From IMG/VR virus record IMGVR_UViG_3300043570_002009, positions 1 to 31,247 of that record: a DNA stretch of 31,247 nucleotides, one strand, 5' to 3'. The position numbers and the translations under genes were made by a program. The notes beneath the pieces were generated by a model. It did no database searches and was not told the origin of the DNA. It worked only from the letters and a program-made list of their open reading frames with translations. Positions 1-7,841 of this stretch are shown here, one piece after another. The DNA comes from a virus. Numbering within the stretch: position 1 is the stretch's first letter; each line of letters opens with the position of its first letter.

Positions 1-17
1 ATGCTACTGCTCGACCA

Positions 18-46
18 TTGACAGGGCGTATTAATTCTGATACAAT
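18..46 (+). promoter_or_regulatory. sigma70-type promoter for the RNase H gene
   Basis: The -35 box TTGACA (18-23) and -10 box TACAAT (41-46) are separated by 17 bp. Transcription would start near 53, giving a leader of about 24 nt before the ATG at 77. It is one of the few promoters here with a consensus TTGACA -35. Confidence 0.75.
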
Positions 47-76
47 CCTCTGTAGAGTAATTAAATAAGGTATACA

Positions 77-922
77 ATGCTGTTAGTTGATTTGAACCAG
101 GTCTTATTGGCTGGTCTCATGGTCCAGATTTCTGGACAAAAGAATATCAAACTTGAAGAAAATTTGATCCGTCATCTAGTTCTCAATATTCTTCGCGGTC
201 ACGTTCGACAGTTCCGCCAAGAATATGGTGAAGTCGTACTTTGTTGCGATAATCAAAGGTACTGGCGGAAAGAATACTTTCCTTTCTATAAGGCATCACG
301 GAAGAAGAACCGCGATAAGTCACCACTCGACTGGCATCTGATCTTTTCAATACTGGGTAACCTTAAGCAGGAATTGAAAGATAACTTCCCATACAAAGTT
401 ATTGATGTTGACGGAGCAGAAGCTGATGATATCATTGGTACTCTAGCACCTCGACACTCTGGTACCGAGAAGGTTCTAATCCTTTCAAGTGACGGAGATT
501 TCCTTCAATTGCAAAAGTACAATAACGTTAAACAGTACAGTCCAACAACCAAGAAGTATTTGGTGTCAGTGAATCCTACTTCTGAGTTGAAAGCCAAAAT
601 CATCGGTGGTGATACTGGTGACGGCATACCCAATATTCTATCCCCGGGTGATACGTTGGTTCGTGGAATTCGCCAAAAGAGTATGACCGAAATCAAACTA
701 AATGCTTTTCTAAATGAAGATCACAACAACTATGATGAAGTTGCGAGAACTGGTTTTACTCGCAATCAAGTGCTGATTGACCTTATTAATATTCCTACAG
801 ATATTAAGGAATCAATTATTCATACATATGATAACACTAAACAGGCTCCACGTTCTAAGCTAATCCCTTATTTCATGGACAAGAAACTTAAGAATTTAAT
901 GGATGTAATTGGAGAATTTTAA
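77..922 (+). CDS. rnh: T4-type RNase H, FEN-family 5'-3' exonuclease
   Basis: This 281-residue protein matches the flap-endonuclease/5'-3' exonuclease superfamily and is close in length to T4 RNase H. In T4 that enzyme removes RNA primers and adjacent DNA from lagging-strand fragments. The acidic metal-site motifs are visible in order: VDLNQ at the N terminus, the YKASRKK basic patch near residue 73, EADDIIG near 115, SSDGDFLQLQ near 137, and GDTGDGIPN near 178. The ATG at 77 follows a short AAGG ribosome site and its own promoter at 18-46. The stop overlaps the next ATG by one base (TAATG), so the two genes are probably translationally coupled. The assignment rests on motifs read by eye and no search was run. 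Confidence 0.93.
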   Translation: MLLVDLNQVLLAGLMVQISGQKNIKLEENLIRHLVLNILRGHVRQFRQEYGEVVLCCDNQRYWRKEYFPFYKASRKKNRDKSPLDWHLIFSILGNLKQELKDNFPYKVIDVDGAEADDIIGTLAPRHSGTEKVLILSSDGDFLQLQKYNNVKQYSPTTKKYLVSVNPTSELKAKIIGGDTGDGIPNILSPGDTLVRGIRQKSMTEIKLNAFLNEDHNNYDEVARTGFTRNQVLIDLINIPTDIKESIIHTYDNTKQAPRSKLIPYFMDKKLKNLMDVIGEF

Positions 923-1347
923 TGCGTAAGAATGTATATGAGATTTTTGATGAGTTTGTGAAAGCAGACACTAAACAAGATAAGATTGAAGTATTGGCGA
1001 AGAATTGGACACCGACCTTGAAATTGGTACTTCAGTTGGCTTATCGACCAGAAGTGAAGTGGAAATATGATTCATATCCTCCAAACTATAAGAAGCCAGA
1101 CACTAAACCTGGTATTTCTTTTGCGTCACTGGAAACTGAATTGAAACGTCTATACAGATTTCAACAAGGTAATGAAACCGCAGAGAAACTACGGCCACGC
1201 CGTTCGGAAGAACTTCTTTTGATGTTCTTGGAATCTCTTGAACCCCGTGAAGCGGATATTGTTATTGGTATTTTCAAAAAGGACCTGGGTGTTCGGGGCT
1301 TGACTTACAAGTTCATTAAAGAAAACATCCCAGATATTGTTAGTTAA
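922..1347 (+). CDS. DUF6433-type conserved phage protein
   Basis: A 141-residue protein of the family I recognise as DUF6433, found beside RNase H in T4-type phages and of unknown biochemical role. The family pattern is visible: an N-terminal helix with a KQDKIEVL segment, a PPNYKKPD stretch near residue 50, a run of basic residues before RRSEELLLMFLESLEP, and a C-terminal FIKENIPDIV. No catalytic motif is evident. It starts on the base that ends the RNase H stop codon, which points to a shared transcript and possibly a replication-linked role (inference from context only). Confidence 0.8.
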   Translation: MRKNVYEIFDEFVKADTKQDKIEVLAKNWTPTLKLVLQLAYRPEVKWKYDSYPPNYKKPDTKPGISFASLETELKRLYRFQQGNETAEKLRPRRSEELLLMFLESLEPREADIVIGIFKKDLGVRGLTYKFIKENIPDIVS

Positions 1348-1362
1348 TTACGGAGAAAAGAA

Positions 1363-1545
1363 GTGGGAAAATCAGTTGATAGATATCGTTACGGATCAGA
1401 ATATTCGGATGAATATGAATCTATGCAAAATTTTGTGAAGAACAAACAACGGAAGAAAGAAACCGTAGAATTGAAGAAAACCAGGCAAAGAAGCCGTGAT
1501 GAAGATTACGGATTTGAGATTGCGAAACCGGCGCGCAGAAAGTGA
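1363..1545 (+). CDS. small basic hypothetical protein (GTG start)
   Basis: A 60-residue, highly charged protein rich in Lys, Arg, Glu and Tyr with no membrane segment. The GTG at 1363 follows a good CGGAGA ribosome site, which decides the start. It is the last gene of the RNase H transcript: the next gene has its own promoter at 1565-1593. The composition is compatible with nucleic-acid binding, but no family was recognised. Confidence 0.7.
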   Translation: MGKSVDRYRYGSEYSDEYESMQNFVKNKQRKKETVELKKTRQRSRDEDYGFEIAKPARRK

Positions 1546-1564
1546 CTTAAAAACAACACACCAC

Positions 1565-1593
1565 TTGACTTTTAACACCTATGCTGCTATAAT
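1565..1593 (+). promoter_or_regulatory. sigma70-type promoter inside an inverted repeat
   Basis: TTGACT (1565-1570), 17 bp, TATAAT (1588-1593). An AAACAACA tract lies just upstream at 1551-1558. The -10 box sits between the arms of a perfect 9-bp inverted repeat (1578-1586 and 1602-1610), so a bound repressor or a hairpin at the transcript start could control it. Confidence 0.8.
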
Positions 1594-1610
1594 GATACTA
1601 ACAGCATAGG
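1578..1610. promoter_or_regulatory. operator-like 9-bp inverted repeat around a -10 box
   Basis: CCTATGCTG (1578-1586) and its exact reverse complement CAGCATAGG (1602-1610) are 15 bp apart and flank the -10 box and the predicted start site. The right arm runs straight into the GGAG ribosome site of the gene at 1620, so pairing in RNA could also mask translation. Confidence 0.55.
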
Positions 1611-1619
1611 AGATACTTT

Positions 1620-1955
1620 ATGATGATTTTTGCAAATATTAGGAAGTCCAAGATGAAGCTCAAACCTAAAAAGGAACGTGAGCAATATGAACAATGGCTT
1701 TCTAAACACCAAACAGCATATACCACTAAGGTTTCTAAATATGAACCTTTGGTGTACAGTTTACCCACGCCCGTAGGCAGAACTAATACTAAACATATTC
1801 CTTCCTTGGATACAGGACTCTCCGTTGCACCAGCACGTATTAGAAATGTATACACAGGAAATAAAATGATTGGTATTGGTACACTACACAAGTCAAATGC
1901 TGTGCCAGTATTCAGTATTGAAGAAGCACAAGATATGGCCAAAATGCGGAGGTAA
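1620..1955 (+). CDS. conserved T4-type phage hypothetical protein
   Basis: A 111-residue soluble protein of a small family I recognise from many myoviruses, function unknown. The basic N terminus (MKLKPKKEREQYEQWL) is followed by the family block HIPSLDTGLSVAP near residue 59, then VYTGNKMIGIGT and HKSNAVPVFS, ending in a short helix MAKMRR. Two ATGs (1620, 1623) are possible behind the GGAG at 1608-1611. Its last codons contain the GGAGG that serves the next gene. Confidence 0.8.
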   Translation: MMIFANIRKSKMKLKPKKEREQYEQWLSKHQTAYTTKVSKYEPLVYSLPTPVGRTNTKHIPSLDTGLSVAPARIRNVYTGNKMIGIGTLHKSNAVPVFSIEEAQDMAKMRR

Positions 1956-1956
1956 A

Positions 1957-2085
1957 ATGAAGATGATACTAAAATTGAAAAAGCCGGTATGTCGTATACC
2001 AATCAAGCCTGGAATGCGCCACAAGATTGAAACGAAATATCAACGCAAATCTAAACACCCTTTGAAGGACAAAAATGACAATTGA
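1957..2085 (+). CDS. small basic hypothetical protein
   Basis: A 42-residue, strongly basic peptide (many Lys and Arg, few acidic residues). The ATG at 1957 follows a strong GGAGG (1948-1952) that overlaps the end of the previous gene, which fixes the start. It overlaps the next gene by 11 bp. No family was recognised; the charge suggests nucleic-acid contact, which is only an inference. Confidence 0.6.
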   Translation: MKMILKLKKPVCRIPIKPGMRHKIETKYQRKSKHPLKDKNDN

Positions 2086-2236
2086 TGAAGAAACACAAGA
2101 ATTTCTAAACGGGCTCGAAAATATGAGTTGGGAACAACTTCAGGAGGTACTAATGGACGTTAATCTTGCAGTTGCACAAAAACAGAACAAAATTGTGTTT
2201 AAAATTGTGTTTTCGGGGCGCGATAATGTCCAATGA
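2075..2236 (+). CDS. small acidic hypothetical protein
   Basis: A 53-residue frame starting at an ATG with a GAAGGA ribosome site inside the preceding gene. The first 35 residues are acidic and predicted helical (MTIDEETQEFLNGLENM, then MSWEQLQEVL); the tail is more basic. It overlaps both neighbours by about 11 bp, a pattern usual for coupled phage genes. No family was recognised. Confidence 0.55.
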   Translation: MTIDEETQEFLNGLENMSWEQLQEVLMDVNLAVAQKQNKIVFKIVFSGRDNVQ

Positions 2237-2465
2237 TATTGAAACTTTAGAGCCTTGGCAACATTTGACACAAGTTGTTGACAATTGGGTCAATCCGAAA
2301 CCAAAAACTTACGGTACTATGTTCATCGAAGACGCCGAAGACGGCTCCGGTGACGGAATACTCACTTTTCCTCCCGAAATGATAGATGAACTCGGATGGA
2401 AAGAAGGAGACACACTAAATTTCGAAGCCAATGAAGATGGAATCATAATTTTAAAAAAAGTGTGA
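2226..2465 (+). CDS. AbrB/MazE-like swapped-hairpin protein
   Basis: A 79-residue protein. The C-terminal half (GDGILTFPPEMIDELGWKEG, then DTLNF and GIIILKKV) has the signature of AbrB/SpoVT/MazE swapped-hairpin DNA-binding domains: a beta strand, P-P-x-M-x-x-x-L-G-W-K-E-G-D, and a final strand. AbrB-like proteins are DNA-binding regulators. The ATG at 2226 is chosen because the N terminus MSNDIETLEPW looks family-like and the GGGGCG stretch precedes it. It is the last gene before the promoter at 2485-2512. Confidence 0.7.
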   Translation: MSNDIETLEPWQHLTQVVDNWVNPKPKTYGTMFIEDAEDGSGDGILTFPPEMIDELGWKEGDTLNFEANEDGIIILKKV

Positions 2466-2484
2466 CAAAAAAACAACATTGAGG

Positions 2485-2512
2485 TTGCCAATCCTTGTGG
2501 ATTTGCTATAAT
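2485..2512 (+). promoter_or_regulatory. TTGCCA-type sigma70 promoter
   Basis: TTGCCA (2485-2490), 16 bp, TATAAT (2507-2512), with AAACAACA at 2471-2478 just upstream. It drives the CobT-like gene and the long run behind it. The leader is about 27 nt. Confidence 0.8.
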
Positions 2513-2545
2513 ATATACATAAACACACAAGGAATAGAGAAAAAT

Positions 2546-4795
2546 ATGCTAGTCGAATCAAAATCTAATCTGGCTCGCCTGATGGCTTCGGAAAATTTGA
2601 TTGTTGAACAGAAAAATGTTCACACTGCAACGTTTGACACTAAAAACCGTGTCTTGACTGTTCCCCTGCTGAACGGCGAACTCTCTCCTGAAGTTTATGA
2701 CCTGCTACTAGGTCACGAAGTTGGTCATGCACTCGAAACCCCGGCCGAAGGCTGGCATCACTGTGTTATTGATCTCAAAGTCAATCGTTCCATTCTCAAT
2801 GTGTGTGAGGATGTTCGCATCGAAAAGAAAATCAAGCGTAAATTCCCAGGTATTCGTATTTCCTTTGTCAAGGGTTATCAAGAACTGATGGAACTCAACT
2901 TTTTCGGCGTCAAAGGCAAGAACCTAAACAAGCTCAATTTCATTGACCGCATCAACCTCTATACAAAAGGTGGTGCCGCGCAGATTATCGACTTCACTGT
3001 TGAAGAAACCGTACTTCTCCGCGAAGTGGAAGTAGCGGAGACATTCGAGGAAACTGTCGAAATTGCAAAAAAGATTCAAGCATTCATGCAGATGAAAAAA
3101 GACGAAAAACCGAAGCAACCTAAACCAACAAAAGGTCAGAAATCTGAGGAAGAAACCGATGGTTCAGGTGAATATGGTGGTGATTTTGATTTTGATGAAG
3201 ATTCTCAAGAAGAAACTGAATCTTCTGGTGGTGAAGAAAAAGACGGTGAAGAAAAAGACGGTGAAATTGATTCATCTGCCGGTGACGGTGGAAAACCTGA
3301 AACTCCAGAGTCAAAAGAAAACGAACCCGACAGTAAAGAAAACGGCAAGCAAGGGGGTACCGAAGGTTCGAATGATTCTGAACAATTGCTAGAATCTGAA
3401 ACTGACAATTCTTTCCGTGAAAAAGAGAAGGAACTGTTTGACACCAAGAACAAACGTGACATGAGATATGGAAACATTCCGAAAATCAATACCAAAGAGG
3501 TCATTGTTGGTTACAAAACCATTCTGAACGAAATTACCACACACAACCTGACCGGTTATAATGGTTCAATCAAAGACTACTATAACCCTACAGTAATGAA
3601 AAGCAATTTTCAGAAGTTTCGCATAGAATCCAACAAAGTTGTGTCTTATCTCGCCAAAGAATTTGAAATGCGTAAGAATGCTGAACAACAAAGCCGTGCA
3701 AAGATATCTAAAACTGGCGAATTGAACCTTTCCAAAATCCATGAATACAAATTCACGGACGATATCTTTGCACGTATGACTAAAGTGCCTAATGGTAAGT
3801 CTCATGGTTTGGTTATGTTCATTGACTGGTCTGGTTCTATGCTAGACCATATCAATGCAACAGTCAAACAATTGTTGAATATTGCAATGTTCTGTAAAAA
3901 GGTTAACATTCCATTCGATGTATATGCATTCTCAACTCATCTATTTGCTGGACGCAAAGAAGGTAATCAACAAGTTGACAAAGTTGGTGATATTAAAATT
4001 AGTGAGTTTTCACTGTTGAACCTCCTTTCACATAAAATGAGTGCGGCTGAGTTTACTCAAATGGCTTCTCACCTGCTAGATTTTGGTTCTACTGGTAATA
4101 GGCGCCGTTATTCTTGCACAAACTTTGAGCCTCCAGAAATCCTGCAACTCTCCGGTACTCCACTGAATGAGGCAATCATTACCGCGTTCGAATTGGTTCC
4201 CCAGTTCCGCAAGGAAAATAAACTGGAGATTGTGAATACTGTTATACTCACTGATGGTGAAGGCTCCAGTGTTCGCGGTCGTATTCACGCCATGGAAAAA
4301 GAAAAGCATAGCCTAAAAGAACATTCCTTCACTGAACTCATGGATTTAGATTATCGCAGGCGTTGTTTCTTCCGAGATCCAGTTACGAAAGCTACGGCCG
4401 AAATTGTGGGCCGATCTGGTAATAGTGGACATGCTCAGTCAGTTGCACTTCTAAAACTGTTGAAACAACGTATTGATTCTAACCTCATTGGTTTCTTTGT
4501 GGCAACACCACGAGATGCCCGGCGTACAATCGAAATGTATATGCCAGAAAATAGTTCAGTCTTGATTGAAAATAAGGTCGCAGAATTACGCAAGAACAAC
4601 TTCACCTATCTAGATTGTGCAGGATATGATGAATATTATTTCCTGCGAGCCGATAAACTTGATCCGGACGAAGATGCCGAATTTGAAGTTACTTCAACAA
4701 CAACCCGCGGAATGGTATCTGCGTTCTCCAAATATACTGGAAACAAAGTGTCTAGCCGAGTGGTTCTGAACCGTTTCATTAATTTGATTGCATAA
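2546..4795 (+). CDS. CobT-like metallopeptidase/VWA protein
   Basis: A 749-residue protein. An N-terminal zinc-peptidase signature HEVGH (residues 57-61) is followed by a helix with E-D-V-R-I-E-K near residue 90, a plausible third ligand. Residues of about 195-295 form an acidic, low-complexity Glu/Asp/Ser/Gly linker. The C-terminal half is a von Willebrand A domain with an intact MIDAS motif DWSGS (D427) and TDGEGS (D570). This layout matches the CobT-like/VWA partner of MoxR-type AAA+ ATPases; T4-type marine phages carry such genes beside or apart from 'cobS'. A real cobalamin role is not implied. The start at 2546 is chosen over an upstream TTG because GGAATAGAG precedes it and the upstream frame overlaps the promoter. 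The likely partner is the ATPase at 22575. Confidence 0.85.
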   Translation: MLVESKSNLARLMASENLIVEQKNVHTATFDTKNRVLTVPLLNGELSPEVYDLLLGHEVGHALETPAEGWHHCVIDLKVNRSILNVCEDVRIEKKIKRKFPGIRISFVKGYQELMELNFFGVKGKNLNKLNFIDRINLYTKGGAAQIIDFTVEETVLLREVEVAETFEETVEIAKKIQAFMQMKKDEKPKQPKPTKGQKSEEETDGSGEYGGDFDFDEDSQEETESSGGEEKDGEEKDGEIDSSAGDGGKPETPESKENEPDSKENGKQGGTEGSNDSEQLLESETDNSFREKEKELFDTKNKRDMRYGNIPKINTKEVIVGYKTILNEITTHNLTGYNGSIKDYYNPTVMKSNFQKFRIESNKVVSYLAKEFEMRKNAEQQSRAKISKTGELNLSKIHEYKFTDDIFARMTKVPNGKSHGLVMFIDWSGSMLDHINATVKQLLNIAMFCKKVNIPFDVYAFSTHLFAGRKEGNQQVDKVGDIKISEFSLLNLLSHKMSAAEFTQMASHLLDFGSTGNRRRYSCTNFEPPEILQLSGTPLNEAIITAFELVPQFRKENKLEIVNTVILTDGEGSSVRGRIHAMEKEKHSLKEHSFTELMDLDYRRRCFFRDPVTKATAEIVGRSGNSGHAQSVALLKLLKQRIDSNLIGFFVATPRDARRTIEMYMPENSSVLIENKVAELRKNNFTYLDCAGYDEYYFLRADKLDPDEDAEFEVTSTTTRGMVSAFSKYTGNKVSSRVVLNRFINLIA

Positions 4796-4796
4796 C

Positions 4797-5339
4797 GTGA
4801 TATATGCACATGAAGATACCTTGAGTGAAGAACTCATTCAGGGAATCCTACTTTGGAATGAATCCTCCAAAGGAGGTGACGTTTGGGCATCCAACCAAGT
4901 AAAATGGGTGGATTCACTCAAGATGGCAACTTCAGGTACAATTCTTTCTAGGGTTTTTTCTGATGAAATGAAAGTGGGAATTTTCACCGAATTGCAACAG
5001 AGGGGTAAACTGAATTATTTCCCATACTCCTCTGCTGCTGTCTTTTATCTTGGCTTTCCAAACTCTTGCGTTAACTGGCATGCCGACTACCCCGATTATG
5101 ATGCAATGTCAATCTATCTCAACAAAAGGTGGGATTCAAATTGGGGTGGTTGGTTTGCATATACTGAGGATTACAATCGAAGACAAGACCAAGTTGAACC
5201 TATGAATGGAACTTTTATTGTTCCTCGATATAACACATCAATCCATTCTACTGATATGGAATGGCATTGTACTACTCCAATCTCACCTTTTGCTGAGACA
5301 CGAGTTTCGATTCAACTTTTTTTCTCAAAAGAAGTATGA
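4797..5339 (+). CDS. 2-oxoglutarate/Fe(II) oxygenase
   Basis: A 180-residue protein of the 2OG-Fe(II) oxygenase superfamily (prolyl-hydroxylase-like fold, common in phages). The iron ligands are visible as H95-x-D97 in NWHADYPD and distal H157 in EWHCTTPI; R169 in ETRVSIQLFF is the expected 2-oxoglutarate contact. The substrate cannot be told; phage members may hydroxylate proteins or nucleobases. The start is uncertain: GTG 4797 lies just after the CobT-like stop, and an upstream TTG at 4788 would add three residues. No strong ribosome site is seen, so coupling to the upstream gene is likely. Confidence 0.82.
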   Translation: MIYAHEDTLSEELIQGILLWNESSKGGDVWASNQVKWVDSLKMATSGTILSRVFSDEMKVGIFTELQQRGKLNYFPYSSAAVFYLGFPNSCVNWHADYPDYDAMSIYLNKRWDSNWGGWFAYTEDYNRRQDQVEPMNGTFIVPRYNTSIHSTDMEWHCTTPISPFAETRVSIQLFFSKEV

Positions 5340-5731
5340 GTCAGAAAAAGAAATCTTTTGTTGCAAACCTGATTAAGTACAGACAGGCGGATATGAAAGA
5401 CCCAGTTTGGTTCTGGATTAATCCGAGTACGGGAACAATTATCTCAGATCAATTTAAGACTTCTGAGGCCGCAGAGAAGTGGTTCGATGGTGTGCTAAAC
5501 ATCCATAATGAAACCTACGATCTGATTGAACGTTCGATGAATGGACAGTTCTTTAAGGTAAAAGGTAAAGTTGATGTTGGAGATGTCATTTCTTCCAAAA
5601 AAGCGAACGAGTGCCCCTTTACAATGCACCTAGAAGATGATATAATGGAGTTTGAGGTATTGGCCAAGGATGAAGATGGTGCCAAAAAAAGGGTATCAGA
5701 ATTCTTTGAAATTTTGGAATGGTATGGATGA
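5336..5731 (+). CDS. conserved T4-type phage hypothetical protein
   Basis: A 131-residue soluble protein. The segments WFWINPSTGTI, INIHNETYDLIERS-like text (LNIHNETYDLIERSMNGQFF) and the block ANECPFTMHLEDDIMEFEVLAKD are familiar from T4-type phage proteins of unknown role. It overlaps the oxygenase stop (ATGA), so the two are translationally coupled. There is no catalytic motif, membrane segment or signal peptide. Confidence 0.78.
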   Translation: MSQKKKSFVANLIKYRQADMKDPVWFWINPSTGTIISDQFKTSEAAEKWFDGVLNIHNETYDLIERSMNGQFFKVKGKVDVGDVISSKKANECPFTMHLEDDIMEFEVLAKDEDGAKKRVSEFFEILEWYG

Positions 5732-5900
5732 TGTAAAATTTTTGATGATTAGTCTGGGTTCTCTCAATCTATTCTCTTTTGTCATGGGTATGTTCTTTGC
5801 ATCTTCTCTCTGGTTTCCTAAACGTGTCCTTCCATATGTTGTTGGATATTTTATGTGTGTTGCATTTTACTATTATTTGAAATCAACGTCTGTTATTTAA
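5724..5900 (+). CDS. small two-helix membrane protein
   Basis: A 58-residue protein with two predicted transmembrane segments, roughly residues 7-28 and 35-53, separated by a short basic turn (FPKR). The ATG at 5724 overlaps the preceding gene by 8 bp. An inner-membrane location is expected; no family was recognised. Confidence 0.65.
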   Translation: MDDVKFLMISLGSLNLFSFVMGMFFASSLWFPKRVLPYVVGYFMCVAFYYYLKSTSVI

Positions 5901-5913
5901 TTTTGGAGTTATT

Positions 5914-6108
5914 ATGAAAAATTTTGGAGCTATTTCTTTTATTGCTTTGTTCGCTGTTATCATTGTCTTTGGTCCTCTTTGCACAATTTGGGCATTCAAT
6001 ACACTCTTTTCACTCAGTATTGCATATACATTTGAAACTTGGATTGCATCAATCATCCTCACCTCTATCGTATCTGGTAATGGTGTCTCTGCTTCATTCA
6101 AGAAATGA
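5914..6108 (+). CDS. conserved small phage membrane protein
   Basis: A 64-residue protein with two hydrophobic segments (about residues 5-33 and 38-53). GPLCTIWAFNTLF followed by AYTFETWIAS is a pattern I recognise in small membrane proteins of many myoviruses, function unknown. The ribosome site is TTTGGAGTTATT-ATG. It overlaps the next gene by four bases. Confidence 0.75.
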   Translation: MKNFGAISFIALFAVIIVFGPLCTIWAFNTLFSLSIAYTFETWIASIILTSIVSGNGVSASFKK

Positions 6109-6314
6109 AATATTGGTCAATCAATTATCCGGGTGATTCCGGTGAAGATATTGTAGAGACACTCTCAGAGAAAGAAATTCTAGAACAATACTATCCCTAT
6201 TGGAGTGGCAAGATGATTGAAAAATATGGTCAGAAAGAATTTGAAAAAACATGGTCGAAACAGGAATGCATCGAGGACTGGGTTGTTGTTCATTGGGCAT
6301 GGGAAAGTGAATAA
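6105..6314 (+). CDS. conserved small phage protein
   Basis: A 69-residue soluble protein. The pattern YPGDSGED near the start, YYPYWSGKM in the middle and CIEDWVVVHWAW at the end belongs to a widespread small-protein family of phages with unknown role. It is coupled by overlap to both neighbours. Confidence 0.75.
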   Translation: MKYWSINYPGDSGEDIVETLSEKEILEQYYPYWSGKMIEKYGQKEFEKTWSKQECIEDWVVVHWAWESE

Positions 6315-6889
6315 TGTACGTATTTGATGTTGAAACTCTAGGTAAAGAATCCTCTGCCGTTATTCTTTCAATGGCTTGTGTATACTTTGATCCGGTGAAA
6401 GGGACTTCTCCAGAGGAGATGCGGAAGGATGCATTCTTTGTGAAACTGGATGCTCAGGACCAAGTGGAACGACTGAACCGTTCTATTACCCGTTCCTCTC
6501 TAGAGTGGTGGGCAAAGCAGTGTGTAAACGTAAAGGTTAAGTCCTTCAAACCTTCCTCGGAAGATGTTACTCCTGAGATTGGGTTAGGGTTATTCAAAAC
6601 CTGGTCAAAGAAGTATCCCGACAAAAAAGGAGAATGGGTATGGGCACGAGGTAACCTTGACCAGTTGGTACTAGACTCAATGGAGGAAAAGTTGGGTGTC
6701 GATCCAATATTTCACTACAACCGTTGGAGGGACATTCGGACTGGTCTAGACTTCCTCACAGGTTCGGATAATGGTTACTGTGATGTGGATTATCCAGGGT
6801 TTGATTCTCACCTGCATATCACTAAGCACGATCCGGTAGACGATTGTATCCTTGATGCAATGATGCTCATGCATGGAGTAAAAAAATGA
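6314..6889 (+). CDS. DEDD 3'-5' exonuclease, Rv2179c-like
   Basis: A 191-residue DnaQ/RNase T-like exonuclease. Exo I is DVETLG (D5, E7), followed by AVILSMACVYFDP. The middle motif is WARGNLDQLVLD near residue 113. Exo III is H172-D-P-V-D-D177 in KHDPVDDCILDA. This matches phage 3'-5' exoribonuclease-type proteins (Rv2179c/DUF5051-like). The substrate, RNA or DNA, cannot be told from sequence. A second DEDD nuclease lies in the same run at 7413. It starts within the stop of the previous gene (TAATG). Confidence 0.85.
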   Translation: MYVFDVETLGKESSAVILSMACVYFDPVKGTSPEEMRKDAFFVKLDAQDQVERLNRSITRSSLEWWAKQCVNVKVKSFKPSSEDVTPEIGLGLFKTWSKKYPDKKGEWVWARGNLDQLVLDSMEEKLGVDPIFHYNRWRDIRTGLDFLTGSDNGYCDVDYPGFDSHLHITKHDPVDDCILDAMMLMHGVKK

Positions 6890-7068
6890 AATTAGATTTA
6901 GACACCGAAGAACAATGTAATGCATTCGATGAATGGTCCCAGAAAACTGCCGACTTCTATGATAGGCAGCGCCACCATTCTGGTGCAGTTGGTTATGACG
7001 AGATTGAATGGGATGCATTTCAAGAAGGATGGAATGCTGCAAAGAAATGCTTTGGAATTAAAGAATGA
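6886..7068 (+). CDS. small conserved phage protein
   Basis: A 60-residue acidic protein ending in DAFQEGWNAAKK, a motif common in small phage proteins of unknown function. Its 3' end GGAATTAAAGAATGATG supplies the ribosome site and overlaps the next start, like the ends of the MNERIKELAEQA genes further on. Confidence 0.7.
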   Translation: MKLDLDTEEQCNAFDEWSQKTADFYDRQRHHSGAVGYDEIEWDAFQEGWNAAKKCFGIKE

Positions 7069-7235
7069 TGTGTGATATTGAAGAACTGCTGGACCATATA
7101 GAGGACTACCTCTATATGGGTGGGTTATTCAATCCTGAATTGGCTAACCATGAAGCAGTTCGTAATTTGTTAATTGATATAAGGGATACACTAAATGGAA
7201 ATACTACCTTGCCCAATGTGCGGGTCACCTGCTGA
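7068..7235 (+). CDS. small conserved phage protein
   Basis: A 55-residue frame. The central YLYMGGLFNPELANHEA followed by LLIDIRDTL is familiar from small coupled phage proteins, function unknown. The ATG shares its first base with the stop of the preceding gene (TGATG). Its 3' end overlaps the next gene by about 40 bp, so the last 13 residues are probably poorly constrained. Confidence 0.65.
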   Translation: MCDIEELLDHIEDYLYMGGLFNPELANHEAVRNLLIDIRDTLNGNTTLPNVRVTC

Positions 7236-7416
7236 AATGGATTCGTCTGGAACATCAGAGTATTACGGGCATGCCTGGCAGACTATACACATCGAATGTA
7301 CCAGAGAGAAAGACGAATATTGTAGTATGGAGCTTTCACTGATCGCAGACTTCCAGAATATCAGGAACTCCGGAGAACAACTCACAAAATGCTGGAATGG
7401 ACTGGATAGAAAATGA
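7195..7416 (+). CDS. Lar-like zinc-ribbon protein
   Basis: A 73-residue protein opening with LPCPMCGSPA and carrying four cysteines in C-x2-C (C6, C9) and later C35 and C43, a single zinc ribbon. The layout, including a final W-N, resembles the restriction-alleviation (Lar) family of phages and prophages, which protect DNA from type I restriction. With only motif evidence the family call is tentative and anti-restriction activity is inference. Confidence 0.6.
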   Translation: MEILPCPMCGSPAEMDSSGTSEYYGHAWQTIHIECTREKDEYCSMELSLIADFQNIRNSGEQLTKCWNGLDRK

Positions 7417-7841
7417 GACTATTTTTAGATACAGAATTTAATGGCTTCAATGGAAAGCTATTGTCTTTTGCGCTGGTACCCGAGGATGAGAGTGTTGAAA
7501 AATTCTACTGTGAACTTGAGATGAATGACCAGTTGGATCCTTGGGTGAAAGAGAATGTCGTTCCTCATATGATACTGATTCCTTCTTCGAGGTCCAAGTT
7601 CCAGGATGCCCTCACCAGATACCTGAACGAGTTCAAAGAATGCAGAATCGTTGCAGACTGGCCAGACGATATTCGCCATTTCTGTGAATCACTCATTACT
7701 GGACCCGGTGAAAGACTTCTAATCAAAACCAAAATCACCTTCGAACTGGACCTGACAATCGAGTACGAATCGAAGGTTCCACACAATGCACTATTTGATG
7801 CAATTGCTATTAGAGAAACATACCTGAGGGGATTAAAATGA
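7413..7841 (+). CDS. DEDD exonuclease-like protein (second copy)
   Basis: A 142-residue RNase H-fold protein. Exo I reads LDTEFNG (D6, E8) with GKLLSFALVPED after it, exo II is VADWPDDI near residue 86, and exo III is HNALFDAIAI near residue 125. It belongs to the small phage 3'-5' exonuclease group and is shorter than the gene at 6314. It overlaps both neighbours by four bases. The two nucleases are too different to be a recent duplication. Confidence 0.8.
   Translation: MRLFLDTEFNGFNGKLLSFALVPEDESVEKFYCELEMNDQLDPWVKENVVPHMILIPSSRSKFQDALTRYLNEFKECRIVADWPDDIRHFCESLITGPGERLLIKTKITFELDLTIEYESKVPHNALFDAIAIRETYLRGLK

Noticed and set aside
2495-2545. Longer N terminus of the CobT-like protein
   Set aside because: The extra codons would be the -10 box and leader, and a good ribosome site precedes the ATG at 2546.
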